This document shows positions 54,624-63,982 of a stretch of DNA of 64,000 bases, piece by piece. The number at the start of each line of letters is the position of its first letter. The first letter of the stretch is position 1. The stretch is from Pantoea ananatis LMG 2665. GTDB taxonomy: Bacteria > Pseudomonadota > Gammaproteobacteria > Enterobacterales > Enterobacteriaceae. The notes beneath the pieces were generated by a model. The model was not told where the DNA came from. It searched no databases and was given only the letters and a program-made list of their open reading frames with translations. Where the stretch lies: assembly GCF_000710035.2 (NCBI RefSeq), contig NZ_JMJJ01000005.1, forward strand, positions 434,001 through 498,000, read 5' to 3'. Both the position numbers and the translations under genes were made by a program.

Positions 54624-55409
54624 TCAGCGGTGTTTCGCCCAGGGCGCCAGCCAGCTCAGCCCTTCCACGGTGTCCCCGCGCGGGAAATATTCGCAGCCGA
54701 TCCAGCCCTCGTAACCCACCTCATCAAGCAGGCTGAACAGCCAGGGATAGTTGATCTCGCCCTCGTCAGGTTCATGACGACTGGGCGCGGCGGCGATTTG
54801 CACATGCTGATAACGCCCGGCGTAGTGGCGAATGAGGTGGCTGAGATTGCCGTCCACCATCTGGGCATGGAACAGATCCAGTTGGGTAAAGACGTTGGGA
54901 CGATCGATGAGCTCAACCATCTCCAGCGTCTGATACTGGCTGGCATAGAGATAATGGGGTTTAGTGGTGGGATTTAACGCTTCGATTAACAACCGGATGT
55001 TGTGTGGGGCGAAGCGTTCTGCTGCATAACGCATATTACCGATGAACGTCTCAACATACTGCTGGCGATCGGCACCGGAAGGGACGGTTGCCGCCATGAT
55101 GTGCACCTGTGGGCAATCCAGCGCCAGCGCGTAGTCCAGAGCCCTGTCGATATCGGCTCTTGCCTCCGCTTCCCGGCCGGGAATGGCTGAAACCCCCCAT
55201 TCCCCCGCAGCCACGTTGCCCGGTGCGGTATTGAACAGCACCAGTTTAAGCCCGTTGTCATCGAGCAGCGTTTTCAGTTGCTCAGCCGGATAGTCGTAAG
55301 GAAACAGAAATTCAACCGCGTCAAAGCCCGCCTGTGCAGCGGCGGCAAAGCGCTGCAGAAAGGGCACCTCATTGAACTGGGTAGATAAGTTAGCTGCAAA
55401 CGTTGGCAT
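54624..55409 (-). CDS. otnI: 2-oxo-tetronate isomerase
   Basis: This 261-residue TIM-barrel protein resembles hydroxypyruvate isomerase (Hyi) and starts [20 protein letters not shown]. It has metal/catalytic residues in [37 protein letters not shown], and [18 protein letters not shown]. In the four-carbon sugar-acid pathway OtnI interconverts 2-oxo- and 3-oxo-tetronate. It overlaps the stop of otnC by one base (TAATG-type), and it equals E. coli ygbM by position. Confidence 0.92.
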   Translation of the reverse strand: MPTFAANLSTQFNEVPFLQRFAAAAQAGFDAVEFLFPYDYPAEQLKTLLDDNGLKLVLFNTAPGNVAAGEWGVSAIPGREAEARADIDRALDYALALDCPQVHIMAATVPSGADRQQYVETFIGNMRYAAERFAPHNIRLLIEALNPTTKPHYLYASQYQTLEMVELIDRPNVFTQLDLFHAQMVDGNLSHLIRHYAGRYQHVQIAAAPSRHEPDEGEINYPWLFSLLDEVGYEGWIGCEYFPRGDTVEGLSWLAPWAKHR

Positions 55410-56035
55410 TATCGGCTCCTGAGTTCGGCGACTTCGTCGGCGGTAAGATAGCGAATGGCCCGGTCGCCCAGGGTAAACATCAGGCGTGCGGTTTCTTCCA
55501 ACTCTTCGGTATTGTCCGCGGCTTCCTGCAGGGATTTGCCCACCACCACCGGACCATGGTTCGCCAGCAGGAAAGCACGGTAGCGCGGCGCCAGAAGAGC
55601 CAGATCTTCCGCCAGTCGCGCGTCGCCGGGTTTATAGTAGGGCACCACCGGCACATCGCCCACCCGCATTACCACGTAGGGCGTAAACGGGCGGATGCAG
55701 TTCTGGCTGTCCAGATTTTGCAGGCATGAGAGCGCGGTCAGATAGTGGCTGTGCAGATGAACCACTGCCCGGCAGTCGGGGTTATTCAGGTAGAGCGCCC
55801 GGTGAAAGGCGATCTCTTTTGAGGGTTTATCCCCGGCTATCCACTCCCCCTGTAACGTCACTTTAGACAGGCGCTGGGCATCCAGTTCGCCCAGGCAGGA
55901 GCCGGTGGGCGTCGCCAGCAGGGTGCCATCGTCCAGCAGCAGCGAAAGATTACCGGCCGATCCTGTGGCATAACCGCGCTGGAAGAAAGATGCGCCCAGC
56001 CTGACCATCTCTTCACGGGCCTGTTGTTCAGTCAT
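55409..56035 (-). CDS. otnC: 3-oxo-tetronate 4-phosphate decarboxylase
   Basis: This 208-residue class II aldolase-fold protein starts at ATG 56035 ([20 protein letters not shown]). It has the metal-binding [10 protein letters not shown] motif, the phosphate loop [15 protein letters not shown] with the GSAGN signature, and [11 protein letters not shown] with the third histidine. It decarboxylates 3-oxo-tetronate 4-phosphate to dihydroxyacetone phosphate. ATG 56035 overlaps the end of otnK by eight bases. It corresponds to E. coli ygbL. Confidence 0.93.
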   Translation of the reverse strand: MTEQQAREEMVRLGASFFQRGYATGSAGNLSLLLDDGTLLATPTGSCLGELDAQRLSKVTLQGEWIAGDKPSKEIAFHRALYLNNPDCRAVVHLHSHYLTALSCLQNLDSQNCIRPFTPYVVMRVGDVPVVPYYKPGDARLAEDLALLAPRYRAFLLANHGPVVVGKSLQEAADNTEELEETARLMFTLGDRAIRYLTADEVAELRSR

Positions 56036-57290
56036 GGGAAAACTCCGTTTGTGCGCGGCGGAAAAACTGTTCATCACCAAAATTGCCTGACTTCAGCGCG
56101 AGTGACAACGGCTGCCCGATATCTCTCACCCAGGGCACGCCGGGCGAAATCACCGGACCAATATGGAATGCAGTCACGCCCAGGCTTTGGGCGACCACGC
56201 CAGAGGTTTCGCCGCCTGCGACGATAAAGCGCTGCCAGCCCCGGGACTTCAGCGTGCGAGCTATCTGGGCAAACAGCTGCTCCACCGCCTCACTGCTGCG
56301 CTGTGCGCCATAGTGCTGTTGAATCGACTGCAGCTGTTGCGCATCCGCTGTGGCATAGAGCATGGGTGCGAGGGGCTCATCAGCATGCTCTGCGACCCAG
56401 TCGCATAACGCCTCGGCGTACTTTTCGTCGCTGAGGCAGCGCGACACGCTGATCTCCTGGGCGGATGCCTGCTGGCGATAGGCATTGACCTGGCGGTTGG
56501 TCATTTGTGAGCAGGAGCCCGAGAGCACTACCGCCCGTTGGCCCTGTGGGTAACCCGCGCGCTGTGCTTGCGGGTCATCGCGGTGGGTCGTTGACCACTG
56601 GCGCGCCAGGCCAATCGCCAGCCCGGAGCCGCCCGTGACCAGCCGCATCGAGGTGAGTGCTTCGCCCTGGTTCAGCAGATGTTGCTCAGTAAGCGTATCA
56701 AGCACCGCGTAATTCACCCCCTGAGCACGCAGCTGCTCAAGTTGCCGTGATATCGCGCCTGCACCCTGCTCTATCGTGGTCGCAGAGATGAGCCCGGCTT
56801 TTCCCGTGCTCTGGCTCTCCATCAGCCGTAGCAGGTTACTGTCGGTCATTGGCGTGACCGGATGATGGCGCATGCCGGAATCCGACAGCAGCTGTTCACC
56901 CACAAACAGATAACCCTGATAAACGGTGCGCCCGTTCACCGGCAACGCCGGGCAGATCACCGTCAGCGTCTCATCCAGTGCGGCCATGAGCGCATCCGTC
57001 ACCGGACCGATATTGCCCGCGGAGGTGCTGTCGAACGTGGAGCAGTATTTAAAATAAAAGCGCTCACAGCCTTGCGCCTGCAGCCAGCGCAGCGCGTCAA
57101 GCGACTGGCTGACGGCCTGCGCGGGCGGGCAGGACCGCGATTTCAGGCTGACCACAATGGCCTGTGCATCCGGCACAGCGGCCTGTTTCGGGATGCCGTT
57201 AAACTGAAGGGTAGAAAGCCCGTTCTGTACCAGAAAGCTGGCAATGTCGGTTGCGCCGGTAAAATCGTCGGCAATGACCCCTAACCGCAT
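56028..57290 (-). CDS. otnK: 3-oxo-tetronate kinase
   Basis: This 420-residue DUF1537-family kinase starts MRLGVIADDFTGATDIASFL with the signature DDFTGATD. Next come CSTFDSTSAGNIGPVTDAL and the C-terminal nucleotide-binding part with LVTGGSGLAIGLARQW, VVLSGSCSQMTNRQVNAY and IVAGGETSGVVAQSLGVTAF. It phosphorylates 3-oxo-tetronate at C4 with ATP. The ATG overlaps the ltnD stop by one base. It corresponds to E. coli ygbK; its order with ltnD, otnC and otnI supports the threonate/erythronate pathway. Confidence 0.93.
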   Translation of the reverse strand: MRLGVIADDFTGATDIASFLVQNGLSTLQFNGIPKQAAVPDAQAIVVSLKSRSCPPAQAVSQSLDALRWLQAQGCERFYFKYCSTFDSTSAGNIGPVTDALMAALDETLTVICPALPVNGRTVYQGYLFVGEQLLSDSGMRHHPVTPMTDSNLLRLMESQSTGKAGLISATTIEQGAGAISRQLEQLRAQGVNYAVLDTLTEQHLLNQGEALTSMRLVTGGSGLAIGLARQWSTTHRDDPQAQRAGYPQGQRAVVLSGSCSQMTNRQVNAYRQQASAQEISVSRCLSDEKYAEALCDWVAEHADEPLAPMLYATADAQQLQSIQQHYGAQRSSEAVEQLFAQIARTLKSRGWQRFIVAGGETSGVVAQSLGVTAFHIGPVISPGVPWVRDIGQPLSLALKSGNFGDEQFFRRAQTEFSHD

Positions 57291-58195
57291 CAGATTTCCC
57301 CCTCGCGTTGAGGCAGCGTAATGCCGCTGAAGATTTTAATGACCGCACTGTCATCCTCACGGCCATAACCGGCATTGCTGGCCTCGGTGAACATATTCAG
57401 TGCGGTGGAGGCCAGCGGCAGCGGGAAATGCAGGGCTTTCGCCGTCTCGGCGACCAGGTTGAGATCTTTGACAAAGATATCTACCGCGGATGTCGGTCGG
57501 TAGTCGCCATCGACGACATGGCGCATACGGTTTTCGAACATCCACGAGTTGCCGGCCGCATTGGTCACCACCTCATACATCGTCTCCAGCGGGATCCCGG
57601 CGCGGGCGGCCAGCGCCATGGCTTCGGCCCCGACGGCAATGTGCACGCCAGCCAGCAGCTGATGAATAATCTTGACCGTCGATCCCTGACCGATTTCCGT
57701 GCCGACGCGATAAACCTTCGCGGCCACCGCATCCAGTACCGGTTGCAGGGCAGCAAACGCCTCGTCGCTGCCGGACGCCATCACGGTCATCTCGCCGCTG
57801 GCGGCTTTGGCCGCCCCGCCGGATACCGGTGCATCCAGCATCAGGAGGTGATAGTCCGCCAGTTTTGCGGCGATCTGCTGTGCATCCTGCGCGGACAAGG
57901 TGGAAGAAACCATTACCGCCGTGCCTGGCTTCAGCCTGGCGGCCAGCCCCTGCTCGCCAAACAGGATCGTGTTAACCTGTTTGGCATTCACCACGAGCAG
58001 CAGCACAGCATCAAGCTGGCTGGCAAAGGCATGCGCCGACGTCTGAGCATCGCGCGCGCCCGCCTGACGCAGCGCATCCAGCGCCTGCGGATTCAGATCC
58101 ACGCCCCAGGTTGACAGCCCGGCACGAATGCAGGACTGCGCGGCGCCCATTCCCATTGAGCCTAAGCCTATGACACAAATATGTGAAACTGGCAT
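57290..58195 (-). CDS. ltnD: L-threonate dehydrogenase
   Basis: This 301-residue beta-hydroxyacid dehydrogenase has the NAD site ICVIGLGSMGMGAAQSCIRA, the substrate loop LDAPVSGGAAKAASGEMTVM, the catalytic lysine in GQGSTVKIIHQLLAG and the later FVKDLNLVAETAKAL. It oxidises L-threonate (or D-erythronate) to the 2-oxo acid with NAD. It is the first gene of the five-gene operon, corresponds to E. coli ygbJ, and is divergent from the ygbI-like repressor. Confidence 0.93.
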   Translation of the reverse strand: MPVSHICVIGLGSMGMGAAQSCIRAGLSTWGVDLNPQALDALRQAGARDAQTSAHAFASQLDAVLLLVVNAKQVNTILFGEQGLAARLKPGTAVMVSSTLSAQDAQQIAAKLADYHLLMLDAPVSGGAAKAASGEMTVMASGSDEAFAALQPVLDAVAAKVYRVGTEIGQGSTVKIIHQLLAGVHIAVGAEAMALAARAGIPLETMYEVVTNAAGNSWMFENRMRHVVDGDYRPTSAVDIFVKDLNLVAETAKALHFPLPLASTALNMFTEASNAGYGREDDSAVIKIFSGITLPQREGEI

Positions 58196-58280
58196 CGCTG
58201 GCCTCCATTGTTAATTTAAGTGAATTTTTGATTTCTGTTGTTAATAGTGCCAATAAACGACGCGCAAAAACGTGTTCTTA

Positions 58281-58437
58281 TTCACATAAATTAACTCACA
58301 GAGGCCGCTGTAAAACATTTTTTCACATCACTCACCGCTTGCTACTCCCACTCACGGGCGGTTAATGCGCGGTTTTTCAAGAAAAATGGAGTCAAAATTT
58401 CCATGTTTCTTCACATGACGATGCTCTACAATGTGAA
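58281..58437. promoter_or_regulatory. repeated TTCACAT boxes in the ltnD-ygbI control region
   Basis: TTCACAT occurs at 58281-58287, 58322-58328 and 58410-58416, and its complement ATGTGAA at 58431-58437, in a 258-base divergent promoter region. The last two form an inverted pair with 14 bases between. They may be operators of the DeoR-type repressor; some could be CRP half sites. Confidence 0.5.
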
Positions 58438-58459
58438 AAAATGATAAAACGAGGTGGTT

Positions 58460-59230
58460 ATGATTCCGGTTGAGCGTCATCAACAGATTCTGGCTCTGGT
58501 GGCAGAGCGCGGCGTAATGAGCATTAACGAGCTTACGGAGCGTTTTGGCGTGTCACATATGACTATTCGCCGGGATGTGCAAAAGCTGGAAGAACAGGGC
58601 GCGGTACTCTCGGTGTCGGGCGGTGTTCGTTCCGCTAACAGGCTGGCGAGCGAGCCCTCACATCTGACCAAAACGGCCCTGTTCAATGAAGAAAAAAAAG
58701 CCATTGGCAAGTTAGCCGCTCAGCTTATTCCGCCTGACAGCTGCATCTATCTGGATGCCGGCACCACCACGCTGGCGCTGGCGCGGGAAATTGCCGATCG
58801 GGAGGATCTGCTGGTCGTCACTAATGATTTTATGGTGACCAATCTGCTGATGGAGGCGAGTCGCTGTCGGGTGATTCACACCGGCGGTACGGTGTGCCGG
58901 GATAACCGCTCCTGCATTGGCGATGCGGCGGCACGCCACCTGCGTCAACTTGCGATAGATATCGCCTTTGTGTCCACCTCAAGCTGGGGGCTGCGCGGAT
59001 TGTTTACGCCGGATGAAGACAAGGTGGCGGTTAAACAGGCCGTGTGCGAGGTCAGCAGCAAACGCATCCTGCTAAGCGACAGCTCTAAGTACGATAAAAT
59101 CGCGACGTGGCTGGCCTTACCGTTGGAGAAGTTTGATGTGATCGTGACGGATGATCAATTGAATACCGCAGGACGAAATGCGTTACAGGCAGGAAGTTGG
59201 GAACTGATGATGGCCGGAAAAAGCGAATAA
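58460..59230 (+). CDS. ygbI: DeoR-family regulator of the threonate/erythronate operon (YgbI-type)
   Basis: This 256-residue protein has an N-terminal DeoR helix-turn-helix (RHQQILALVAERGVMSINEL, then RFGVSHMTIRRDVQKLEEQG) and a C-terminal sugar-phosphate-binding domain with LDAGTTTLALAREIADRE and LLSDSSKYDKIATWLALP. ATG 58460 has GAGG five bases upstream, and a GTG two codons earlier is less likely. It is divergent from ltnD and is expected to repress it until an oxo-tetronate phosphate intermediate appears. A hairpin follows the stop. Confidence 0.9.
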   Translation: MIPVERHQQILALVAERGVMSINELTERFGVSHMTIRRDVQKLEEQGAVLSVSGGVRSANRLASEPSHLTKTALFNEEKKAIGKLAAQLIPPDSCIYLDAGTTTLALAREIADREDLLVVTNDFMVTNLLMEASRCRVIHTGGTVCRDNRSCIGDAAARHLRQLAIDIAFVSTSSWGLRGLFTPDEDKVAVKQAVCEVSSKRILLSDSSKYDKIATWLALPLEKFDVIVTDDQLNTAGRNALQAGSWELMMAGKSE

Positions 59231-59237
59231 GAACAGC

Positions 59238-59270
59238 CCTGCTCTGTCCCGTTATTGGGCACAGAGCAGG
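59238..59270. terminator. hairpin between convergent ygbI and puuP
   Basis: CCTGCTCTGT and ACAGAGCAGG form a 10-bp stem with an inner CCC/GGG pairing, between two convergent genes. U-runs are short, so termination efficiency is uncertain. Confidence 0.6.
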
Positions 59271-59280
59271 ACCAGGGGGA

Positions 59281-60639
59281 TTACACTTCTTCGCTAAACT
59301 GGGGAACCGGATTGCGGAAACTGCGGGTCACAAAGGCCAGGTAGAGAATACCAATGGCGGCCCAGATCAAGCCCAGAACCATCGAGCTCTGCTCCAGGTT
59401 AACCCACAGCGCACCAACGGTCAGCGCGCCCAGCATCGGCAGAACCAGATACTGGAAGTGATCTTTCAGGGTTTTGTTACGTTTTTCACGTCCCCAGTAC
59501 TGCGCAATCACCGACAGGTTAACGAAGGTAAACGCCACCAGCGCACCAAAGTTAATCAGCGCAGTCGCGGTAACCAGATCGAAGTTGATGGCCATCAGCG
59601 CGACGGCACCGACCAGAATCACGTTCAGTGACGGCGTGCGCCATTTCGGATGGATATAGCCGAAGAAACGCTCCGGGAATACGCCATCACGGCCCATTAC
59701 GTACATCAGACGTGATACGCCCGCGTGCGCCGCCATGCCGGAAGCCAGTACGGTGACCACGGAGAAGATCAGGATACCGACCTGCAACGCTTTGCCCGCG
59801 ACGTAGAGCATGATCTCCGGCTGTGAGGAATCCGGCTCTTTAAAGCGCGAGATGTCCGGGAAGTACAGCTGCAGGAAGTACGAGGCCACGATAAACATCA
59901 GGCCACCAATCAGCGCGGTCAGGAAAATCGCACGCGGAATGGTACGTTCTGCATCTTTCGTTTCTTCCGACAGCGAACTGATGCCGTCAAAACCCAGGAA
60001 AGAGAAACACAGGATGGTCGCTCCCGTAATCATCGGCACCACGTGGGCGTTTTCCGACCAGAACGGTTTGCTGCTTACCACTGTTCCTGCACCTTCACCG
60101 TGCGCCACACCGTAGATCACCATGGCAGTAATACCGACCATCACCACAACCTGCAGGATCACGATCACGCTGTTGAAGTTGGCGACGGTTTTGATTCCCT
60201 TAAGGTTGGAGAGCGTCATAAAGCCCACCAGCAGCACCACGAAAATCCACGAGGGGATGCCTGGTACCAGGGTTTCAAAATAGTTTTTTGCCAGCAGGAT
60301 GTTGATCATCGGCATGAACAGGTAGTCCAGCAGCGATGACCAGCCCACCATAAAACCGACGTGCGGACTGATTGCCTTTTGAGCGTAGGTATAAGCGGAG
60401 CCCGCAGATGGGAAGCGGCGTACCAGCTTACCGTAACTCACGGCAGTGAACAGAATCGCAATCAGGGCGAAAGCATAGGCGGTGGCAACGTGACCATCGG
60501 TCAGGCCCGACACAATACCAAAGGTATCGAACAGGGTCATAGGCTGCATGTAGGCTAAGCCCATCATGACGACCGGAAGTAAAGTCAGCGTTTTTTTCAG
60601 TTGAGCACGTTGTGGTGCAGCAGAGGTATTAAGCGACAT
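59281..60639 (-). CDS. puuP: putrescine importer PuuP
   Basis: This 452-residue APC-family transporter has about 12 hydrophobic helices. It carries the PuuP features [60 protein letters not shown] and [20 protein letters not shown]. In E. coli it is the major putrescine importer during growth on putrescine. It is a separate unit from puuA because a strong terminator (60894-60929) lies between them. Confidence 0.95.
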   Translation of the reverse strand: MSLNTSAAPQRAQLKKTLTLLPVVMMGLAYMQPMTLFDTFGIVSGLTDGHVATAYAFALIAILFTAVSYGKLVRRFPSAGSAYTYAQKAISPHVGFMVGWSSLLDYLFMPMINILLAKNYFETLVPGIPSWIFVVLLVGFMTLSNLKGIKTVANFNSVIVILQVVVMVGITAMVIYGVAHGEGAGTVVSSKPFWSENAHVVPMITGATILCFSFLGFDGISSLSEETKDAERTIPRAIFLTALIGGLMFIVASYFLQLYFPDISRFKEPDSSQPEIMLYVAGKALQVGILIFSVVTVLASGMAAHAGVSRLMYVMGRDGVFPERFFGYIHPKWRTPSLNVILVGAVALMAINFDLVTATALINFGALVAFTFVNLSVIAQYWGREKRNKTLKDHFQYLVLPMLGALTVGALWVNLEQSSMVLGLIWAAIGILYLAFVTRSFRNPVPQFSEEV

Positions 60640-60893
60640 GCTTCAGTCCTCCTTGCGCAGCAACCTGACTGGGTTGATTCACAAGGATACTGCGCATTAA
60701 GCGACAGGGAGTAAGGTTTGCGGCAGCGGCGCCGTAGTCATCACGAAAACGTGTACCAGCCTGCGCTGGCAGTGTGTTAAACAACCCCATCTTTACATCC
60801 TCAATCTCACGCGGGTGCGTGTTTTCAGTGTTTATCTATCCGGGTACGCGCCCGGCCTCGTTTGTGTCAGTGAAAATTCACTCTGTTGTAACA

Positions 60894-60929
60894 TGCAAAA
60901 AAATAACCGACGCGGTGAGCGTCGGTTAT
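60894..60929 (-). terminator. terminator of puuA
   Basis: ATAACCGACGC and GCGTCGGTTAT form a perfect 11-bp stem with a GGTGA loop. On the minus strand a run of seven U follows, 83 bases after the puuA stop. The 372-base gap to puuP otherwise holds the puuP promoter region and no gene. Confidence 0.92.
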
Positions 60930-61011
60930 GTTCTGAATTTGCAGGAGGCGTATTTTGCCCCAACCCAACGCATTATTTCAAGACGTTGTCGCAGAGAATG
61001 CAAAAAATTAA

Positions 61012-62427
61012 TCAGGCATTCTTTAACATCCAGTCGATTTCTGTGGCAGTGATTAACCTTTCAAACTGCATTAGCTCATAATTTTTACAGCTAAACCACA
61101 CTTTGGCAAATTTCTCACCCAGTAATTTTTGTAAAGGATAGCTGCTTTCAAACTCGGTAAGGGCATCACTTTGACGGATGGGTAACGCTAACCCTTCCGC
61201 CTCGTGACCATTGCCTTTAACCGGCTGCGGCAAAGGCAGTTGCGTATCCAGACCGTGCAACATGCCAGCTAAAATCGCGGACATCACCAGATAGGGGTTA
61301 GCATCCGCTCCCGCCACTCGATACTCGATTCGGCGGCTTTCAATATCCCCACAGGGAATGCGCAACGCCACCGTGCGGTTGTTATGGCCCCACGAGGCCT
61401 GCAACGGCACGTACGCCTCCGGGACAAAACGGCGGAAGGCATTGACGTTAGGGGCCAGCAACGCCATGGAGGCCGGCATTAAATCGATCATACCGGCCAG
61501 GGTGCGCTTCAGCAGCGGAGAGTCGCTGCCGTCGTCGCAGGCAAAGGCGTTGTGATCGGCCGCGTCCAGCATACTGATGTGTACGTGCATCCCACTGCCC
61601 GCATAGTCTTCATAGGGCTTCGCCATAAAGGTAGCGGTCATACCGTGATTCTCAGCCACCTGCCGGATAAGGCGCTTAAGCTGAATGGCATGATCGCAGG
61701 CGCTCAGGACATCCCGGGTGTGATGCAGGTTAATTTCAAACTGCCCCGGTGACGCTTCCGCCAGCGCGCCGTCGGCAGGAATGCCCTGCAGGCGGGCCAG
61801 GGTATCGATATCCCGTAAGACTTCAGAGAAGTGATCAAGATTGTCCAGGGAATAGACCTGGCTCTGCATATTGCGATCGTCGCTGCCCGGTGCGCAGGGC
61901 GGCTGAATAAAACCTTCCGCGTCGCGCTTTTTATCGACCAGATAGAACTCCAGCTCTACCGCTACCACCGGAAACAGTCCACGGTTACGCAGCTGTTGCC
62001 ACAGCCGGTTCAGGACATTTCGGGGTTCAACGTCAAAGGGAGTGCCATCTTGGTTGCACATGGTTAGCAGCAGTTGTGCAATGTGTTGCGGATCGGCGGC
62101 GGAGGGAACGAGCGTGCCGGGAACGGGAAGGCAAAGATTATCGGGCTCACCGAGGGATTGTCCCAGTCCGGCCTCTTCAACGGTGTTGCCAAGAATATCC
62201 ATGGCAAAGACCGAGGCGGGAAAGTAGCAGCCCTTTTCCAGCTTAGCCAGCGCGGAGACGGGAATACGCTTACCGCGAAAAACACCATTTAAATCACTAA
62301 GTAAAATATCAACGTACTGGGTTTCAGGGTGGCGCTCCAGCCAGTTTTTAACCTCTTGCTGGAACGCGCTGGTTCGTCTCTCTTCACTGTGCAACGTGAA
62401 GTCTTCTACTTCTACCAGGTTAGTCAT
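61012..62427 (-). CDS. puuA: gamma-glutamylputrescine synthetase
   Basis: This 471-residue glutamine-synthetase-family ligase starts at ATG 62427 (MTNLVEVEDFTLHSEERRTS). It matches E. coli PuuA: DLNGVFRGKRIPVSALAKLE, CYFPASVFAMDILGN, the metal site AVELEFYLVDKKRDAEGF, AEASPGQFEINLHHT, and AGSGMHVHISM with the ammonia/glutamate-site region, and ends WMLKNA. It joins glutamate and putrescine with ATP, the first step of the Puu pathway. An earlier TTG start (62451) is less likely. It is divergent from puuD. Confidence 0.97.
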   Translation of the reverse strand: MTNLVEVEDFTLHSEERRTSAFQQEVKNWLERHPETQYVDILLSDLNGVFRGKRIPVSALAKLEKGCYFPASVFAMDILGNTVEEAGLGQSLGEPDNLCLPVPGTLVPSAADPQHIAQLLLTMCNQDGTPFDVEPRNVLNRLWQQLRNRGLFPVVAVELEFYLVDKKRDAEGFIQPPCAPGSDDRNMQSQVYSLDNLDHFSEVLRDIDTLARLQGIPADGALAEASPGQFEINLHHTRDVLSACDHAIQLKRLIRQVAENHGMTATFMAKPYEDYAGSGMHVHISMLDAADHNAFACDDGSDSPLLKRTLAGMIDLMPASMALLAPNVNAFRRFVPEAYVPLQASWGHNNRTVALRIPCGDIESRRIEYRVAGADANPYLVMSAILAGMLHGLDTQLPLPQPVKGNGHEAEGLALPIRQSDALTEFESSYPLQKLLGEKFAKVWFSCKNYELMQFERLITATEIDWMLKNA

Positions 62428-62567
62428 GATTTCATCCGCCTTTAACCACAAAATGGGAGTGCGTAATGCTCAAAAAAACCGCCACACCTCTAACATAGCG
62501 CTAACACAAAAAGTGTGCAAATGTAACAAATCTGTTTGAAGATCCGGCAGTGGGTTGCTAGATTGAC

Positions 62568-62622
62568 AAAATATTGCACACTTAACCATCAGATATGCCC
62601 TTTTCGTCAAATATTTCGAACA
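62568..62622. promoter_or_regulatory. PuuR-box-like sites between puuA and puuD
   Basis: Two stretches resemble the E. coli PuuR site AAAATATAATGAACA: CAAATATTTCGAACA (62608-62622, 11 of 15) and AAAATATTGCACACT (62568-62582, 9 of 15). They sit in the divergent puuA-puuD control region where PuuR binds in E. coli. Consensus recalled from memory. Confidence 0.45.
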
Positions 62623-62639
62623 GCTGTTGAGGGGGAAAG

Positions 62640-63401
62640 ATGGGCATTATTTTTGACAAGCCGTTGATCGGCGTAGTGATGTGTCAGACGCATCATCACG
62701 GGCATCCGGTTCAGTCGGTGCACAATAAATATCTTGATGCCGTCGTTACCGCCGGTGGCGTGCCGCTTGCGCTGCCTCATCAGCTTATGGCTGCCCCTCA
62801 TCTATCAGAAAACGCTATGGCTGCGCTGGACGGAATTTTACTGACCGGCAGCCCCAGCAACCTTGAACCCTGGCTGTATGGTGAAGCAGGCGAAGAACCC
62901 GACGCGGATGTCGGACGGGACAGGCTGGCCTTTAATCTGATCACACACGCCGTGGGTAAGCAACTCCCGCTCTTTGGCATCTGCCGCGGCATGCAGGAGC
63001 TGGTGGTAGCCAACGGCGGCGCACTTTACCGTCATCTTAATCAGCATCCACAGTTTCAGCGCCATCACGACGATGACGCTGCCCCGCTGTCGCAACAGTA
63101 CGCACCTGCCCATGATGTGAATATTGAACCCGGAGGGCTACTGGCCGCGCTGCTCGGCCCGGCGCCGTTAATCGTGAATTCCGTTCATCATCAGGGGATA
63201 CGCGAAACCGGGCCACAGCTGCGCATTGAAGCCCGGGCGCCAGATGGCCTGATTGAGGCGGTCAGCCTCAGCCGGCATCCTTTTGCGTTGGCAGTACAGT
63301 GGCATCCCGAGTGGCAGTTGAAACCCGCAACGCCGTCCTTTGCGCTGTTTAACGGCTTTATTCAGGCCGCGCGTCATTATCAACGGGAAAAGCAGCAATG
63401 A
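62640..63401 (+). CDS. puuD: gamma-glutamyl-GABA hydrolase
   Basis: This 253-residue class I glutamine-amidotransferase-like hydrolase starts MGIIFDKPLIGVVMCQTHHH. It has the nucleophile elbow FGICRGMQELVVANGG with the catalytic cysteine, PSNLEPWLYGEAGEEPDADV and the late WHPEWQ with the catalytic histidine and glutamate. It splits gamma-glutamyl-GABA into glutamate and GABA, the last Puu step. It overlaps puuR by four bases (ATGA). The GABA so formed could feed the GabD-like dehydrogenase at 10716. Confidence 0.96.
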   Translation: MGIIFDKPLIGVVMCQTHHHGHPVQSVHNKYLDAVVTAGGVPLALPHQLMAAPHLSENAMAALDGILLTGSPSNLEPWLYGEAGEEPDADVGRDRLAFNLITHAVGKQLPLFGICRGMQELVVANGGALYRHLNQHPQFQRHHDDDAAPLSQQYAPAHDVNIEPGGLLAALLGPAPLIVNSVHHQGIRETGPQLRIEARAPDGLIEAVSLSRHPFALAVQWHPEWQLKPATPSFALFNGFIQAARHYQREKQQ

Positions 63402-63955
63402 ATGATGCGAATCAGGCTCCCGGACGTCGGCTGTCGCAAATTCGCCAGGCGATGGGATTATCTCAACGGCGCGTCGCTGAACTGGCTGGCCTGACGCACA
63501 GTGCCATCAGCACCATTGAGCAGGACAAGGTCAGCCCGGCGGTCAGCACGCTACAAAAACTGTTGAAAGTTTATGGTCTGTCGCTGTCGGAATTTTTCTC
63601 CGAACCTCACAGCCAGGATGCGCCCAACGTGGTTGTCCGGCCCGAGGATCTGCTGGAGATCGGCAGCCGGGGCGTTTCACTGAAGCTGATTGATAACGGC
63701 ACCCCAAAGCGCGCCCTGGGCATGCTGCTGGAGACCTATCTTCCCGGTGCCAGTACCGGGGAAAAACTGCACCACGCGGGCGAAGAAACCGGTACGCTGC
63801 TGGAAGGTCAGATCGTTCTGGAGATAAACGGCCAGCAATTTCACCTGTCTGCCGGTGAGAGTTACGTCATTGATACCGGCCTGCCGCACAGCTTTACCAA
63901 CCTTGCCGATGTGCCCTGCCGCATCGTCAGTGCCCATACGCCCGCCAATTTTTGA
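63398..63955 (+). CDS. puuR: putrescine utilisation regulator PuuR
   Basis: This 185-residue protein has an N-terminal XRE helix-turn-helix (LSQIRQAMGLSQRRVAELAG and THSAISTIEQDKVSP) and a C-terminal cupin domain with putrescine-binding residues (GEKLHHAGEETGTLLEGQIV and GESYVIDTGLPHSFTNLADV). PuuR represses the puu genes and is released by putrescine. It is translationally coupled to puuD. The match to E. coli PuuR is close in the DNA-binding half and extends through the cupin. Confidence 0.95.
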   Translation: MNDANQAPGRRLSQIRQAMGLSQRRVAELAGLTHSAISTIEQDKVSPAVSTLQKLLKVYGLSLSEFFSEPHSQDAPNVVVRPEDLLEIGSRGVSLKLIDNGTPKRALGMLLETYLPGASTGEKLHHAGEETGTLLEGQIVLEINGQQFHLSAGESYVIDTGLPHSFTNLADVPCRIVSAHTPANF

Positions 63956-63982
63956 TGGGGGCCGTCTGCCAAGGAGCTAAAT

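Noticed and set aside
57308..58114. 268-codon plus-strand frame opposite ltnD
   Set aside because: Antisense shadow of a well-supported dehydrogenase; no family features.
63398..63955. PuuR considered as a free-standing XRE-cupin repressor of another pathway
   Set aside because: Coupling to puuD and the divergent puuA make the putrescine role much more likely.
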